Below the pieces are notes generated by a model. The model saw nothing but the letters and a program-made list of their open reading frames with translations, was not told the origin of the DNA and searched no databases. A stretch of 6,094 nucleotides of DNA from JAXMHB01 sp046346965 (GTDB lineage Bacteria > Pseudomonadota > Gammaproteobacteria > Xanthomonadales > SZUA-5), in contig JAXMHB010000036.1 in the NCBI GenBank assembly GCA_046346965.1, positions 1 to 6,094 of the forward strand. The letters are read 5' to 3'. A program made the translations under genes and the position numbers. Shown here one piece after another: positions 5,296 through 6,094 of this stretch (its first letter is position 1; each line of letters begins with the position of its first letter).

Positions 5296-5934
5296 CTACA
5301 CAGTGGGGTGCAAGGTGAGCAAATGGCGTTCGCCGTCAGCGCCCGGGACCTGCAAACGCAGACTCGAACTCAGCCGCACATCGGCCGGCAGGCGCGCGAT
5401 CTCGGCCTCGGGATACTTGCCCTTCATCGCCAGCCAGCATCCGCCGGGCGCCAGCAGCGCGCGCGTGCTGCGGACGAAATCCGCGAGCTCTGCGTAGGCG
5501 CGCGACACCACCTGGGTGAATCCGGGGTCGGCGCGCAGGCTTTCCGAGCGCTGTTCGTGCACGCTGCAGTGCGTCAGGCCAAAGCGGCGCACGCACTCGC
5601 GCAGGAAGCGCGCCTTCTTGCCATTGCTGTCGACCAGCCAGACGCGCTCGTAAGGCTGCACCAGGGCCAGCACCAGTCCCGGAATGCCGGGGCCGCTGCC
5701 GATGTCGGCCAGATCGCGATCCCGCGCGTAGGGCAGGATGGCGAGCGAGTCGATCAGATGGCGATCGATCATCGCCAGCGGCTCGCGCACCGCGGTCAGG
5801 TTGTAGGCCGAGTTCCACTGCAGCAGCAGCGCGATGTACTCGAGCAGGCGGGTCTGCGCGGCGGCCGGCAGCGCCAACGACAGGGCGTCCAGCCCCTCGG
5901 TCAAACGCGCCTGCCAGGCGGGTTGTATGTCCAT
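5296..5934 (-). CDS. rsmG: 16S rRNA (guanine-527-N7)-methyltransferase RsmG (GidB)
   Basis: A 212-residue SAM-dependent methyltransferase that makes m7G527 in the 530 loop of 16S rRNA; loss of RsmG is known to give low-level streptomycin resistance. Family hallmarks: LLLQWNSAYNLTAVREP (about 36-52), the RHLIDSLAI stretch, the SAM-binding loop D77-I-G-S-G-P-G-I-P-G86, LVDSNGKKARFLREC (100-114), VVSRAYA (142-148), AMKGKYPE and the C-terminal LQVPGADGERHL. Length and motifs fit a full, functional enzyme. The start at 5934 fits the family length; a GTG at 6063 would add 43 unrelated residues, and an ATG at 5944 is out of frame. In many proteobacteria rsmG sits with mnmG and parA/parB near the origin. 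Here no parA follows; the next gene on the strand is the stress protein. What lies upstream is outside the window. Confidence 0.97.
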   Translation of the reverse strand: MDIQPAWQARLTEGLDALSLALPAAAQTRLLEYIALLLQWNSAYNLTAVREPLAMIDRHLIDSLAILPYARDRDLADIGSGPGIPGLVLALVQPYERVWLVDSNGKKARFLRECVRRFGLTHCSVHEQRSESLRADPGFTQVVSRAYAELADFVRSTRALLAPGGCWLAMKGKYPEAEIARLPADVRLSSSLRLQVPGADGERHLLTLHPTV

Positions 5935-6001
5935 CGCGGCGCATCCCAAACGGCTGAGCGGATCGGCGGCGGAGTCTACGCGCAAGCCGGCCGAGGCGCC
6001 G

Positions 6002-6022
6002 ATTGCACCGAATCGGGGCAAT
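6002..6022. promoter_or_regulatory. 21-base near-perfect dyad upstream of rsmG
   Basis: The half-sites ATTGC-a-CCGA (6002-6011) and TCGG-g-GCAAT (6013-6022) are symmetrical around the A at 6012, with one mismatched position in each arm. The dyad lies 68-88 bases upstream of the rsmG start codon. A TAGACT hexamer on the minus strand (5978-5973) could be a -10 downstream of it. It could be an operator for rsmG or for an unseen gene to the right, or a hairpin. No T-run follows on either strand, which argues against a terminator. Confidence 0.4.
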
Positions 6023-6094
6023 GCCGGGGTCTGGCGCGCGCCGCTCACCTCAATGGTGCACACTATTGGTGCTCGACCTGCGTTTCGTGCACTG

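Noticed and set aside
5280..5296. GCGATC repeated around the rsmG stop, considered as a terminator
   Set aside because: GATCG and CGATC can pair, but the stem is short, overlaps the stop codon and has no T-run after it.
5336..5944. Minus-strand frame starting 10 bases before rsmG
   Set aside because: It lies in another frame over rsmG and shows no domain; the rsmG frame carries all the methyltransferase motifs.

Overview
The window is GC-rich (roughly two thirds G+C by eye). Its protein sequences look like those of a gammaproteobacterium of the Xanthomonadales/Lysobacterales type. The placement rests on overall protein resemblance and is only moderately certain. No phage, transposase, plasmid, CRISPR, tRNA or rRNA sequence was seen.

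Layout: (1) Positions 1-325 hold no gene. They carry an exceptionally long imperfect inverted repeat (1-109), two smaller hairpins (to 164) and a helically phased three-part direct repeat (217-244). (2) On the + strand follow an FNR/Anr-type Crp-family regulator with clustered N-terminal cysteines (326-1081) and, 17 bases on, a single-domain response regulator (1099-1500). (3) Meeting it tail to tail with one base between the stop codons is a minus-strand two-component operon: an OmpR/TorR-type response regulator (3513-4274) and a PAS-GAF hybrid histidine kinase (1502-3505). (4) Next, also on the minus strand, are a small DksA/TraR-type zinc-finger protein (4332-4706) and a universal stress protein (4720-5166), which look like one operon read from the stress-protein side. 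(5) The 16S rRNA methyltransferase gene rsmG (5296-5934) comes last, followed by about 160 bases of upstream DNA with a 21-base dyad.

The most coherent biological reading is an oxygen-limitation and stress module. A perfect FNR-type site (CTTGAC-N4-GTCAAG, 5263-5278) lies about 40 bases upstream of a plausible start point for the stress-protein/DksA-like operon. That is class II activator spacing, and an FNR-family protein is encoded 4 kb away. The kinase PAS domain carries a histidine where the heme ligand of FixL/DosP lies, so its signal could also be a gas or redox cue. The individual families are well known. What is less ordinary is the short cysteine spacing in the FNR-like protein, the hybrid kinase with an OmpR partner but no visible Hpt, the uncertain non-ATG start of the OmpR-type regulator, and the large structured element at the left edge.
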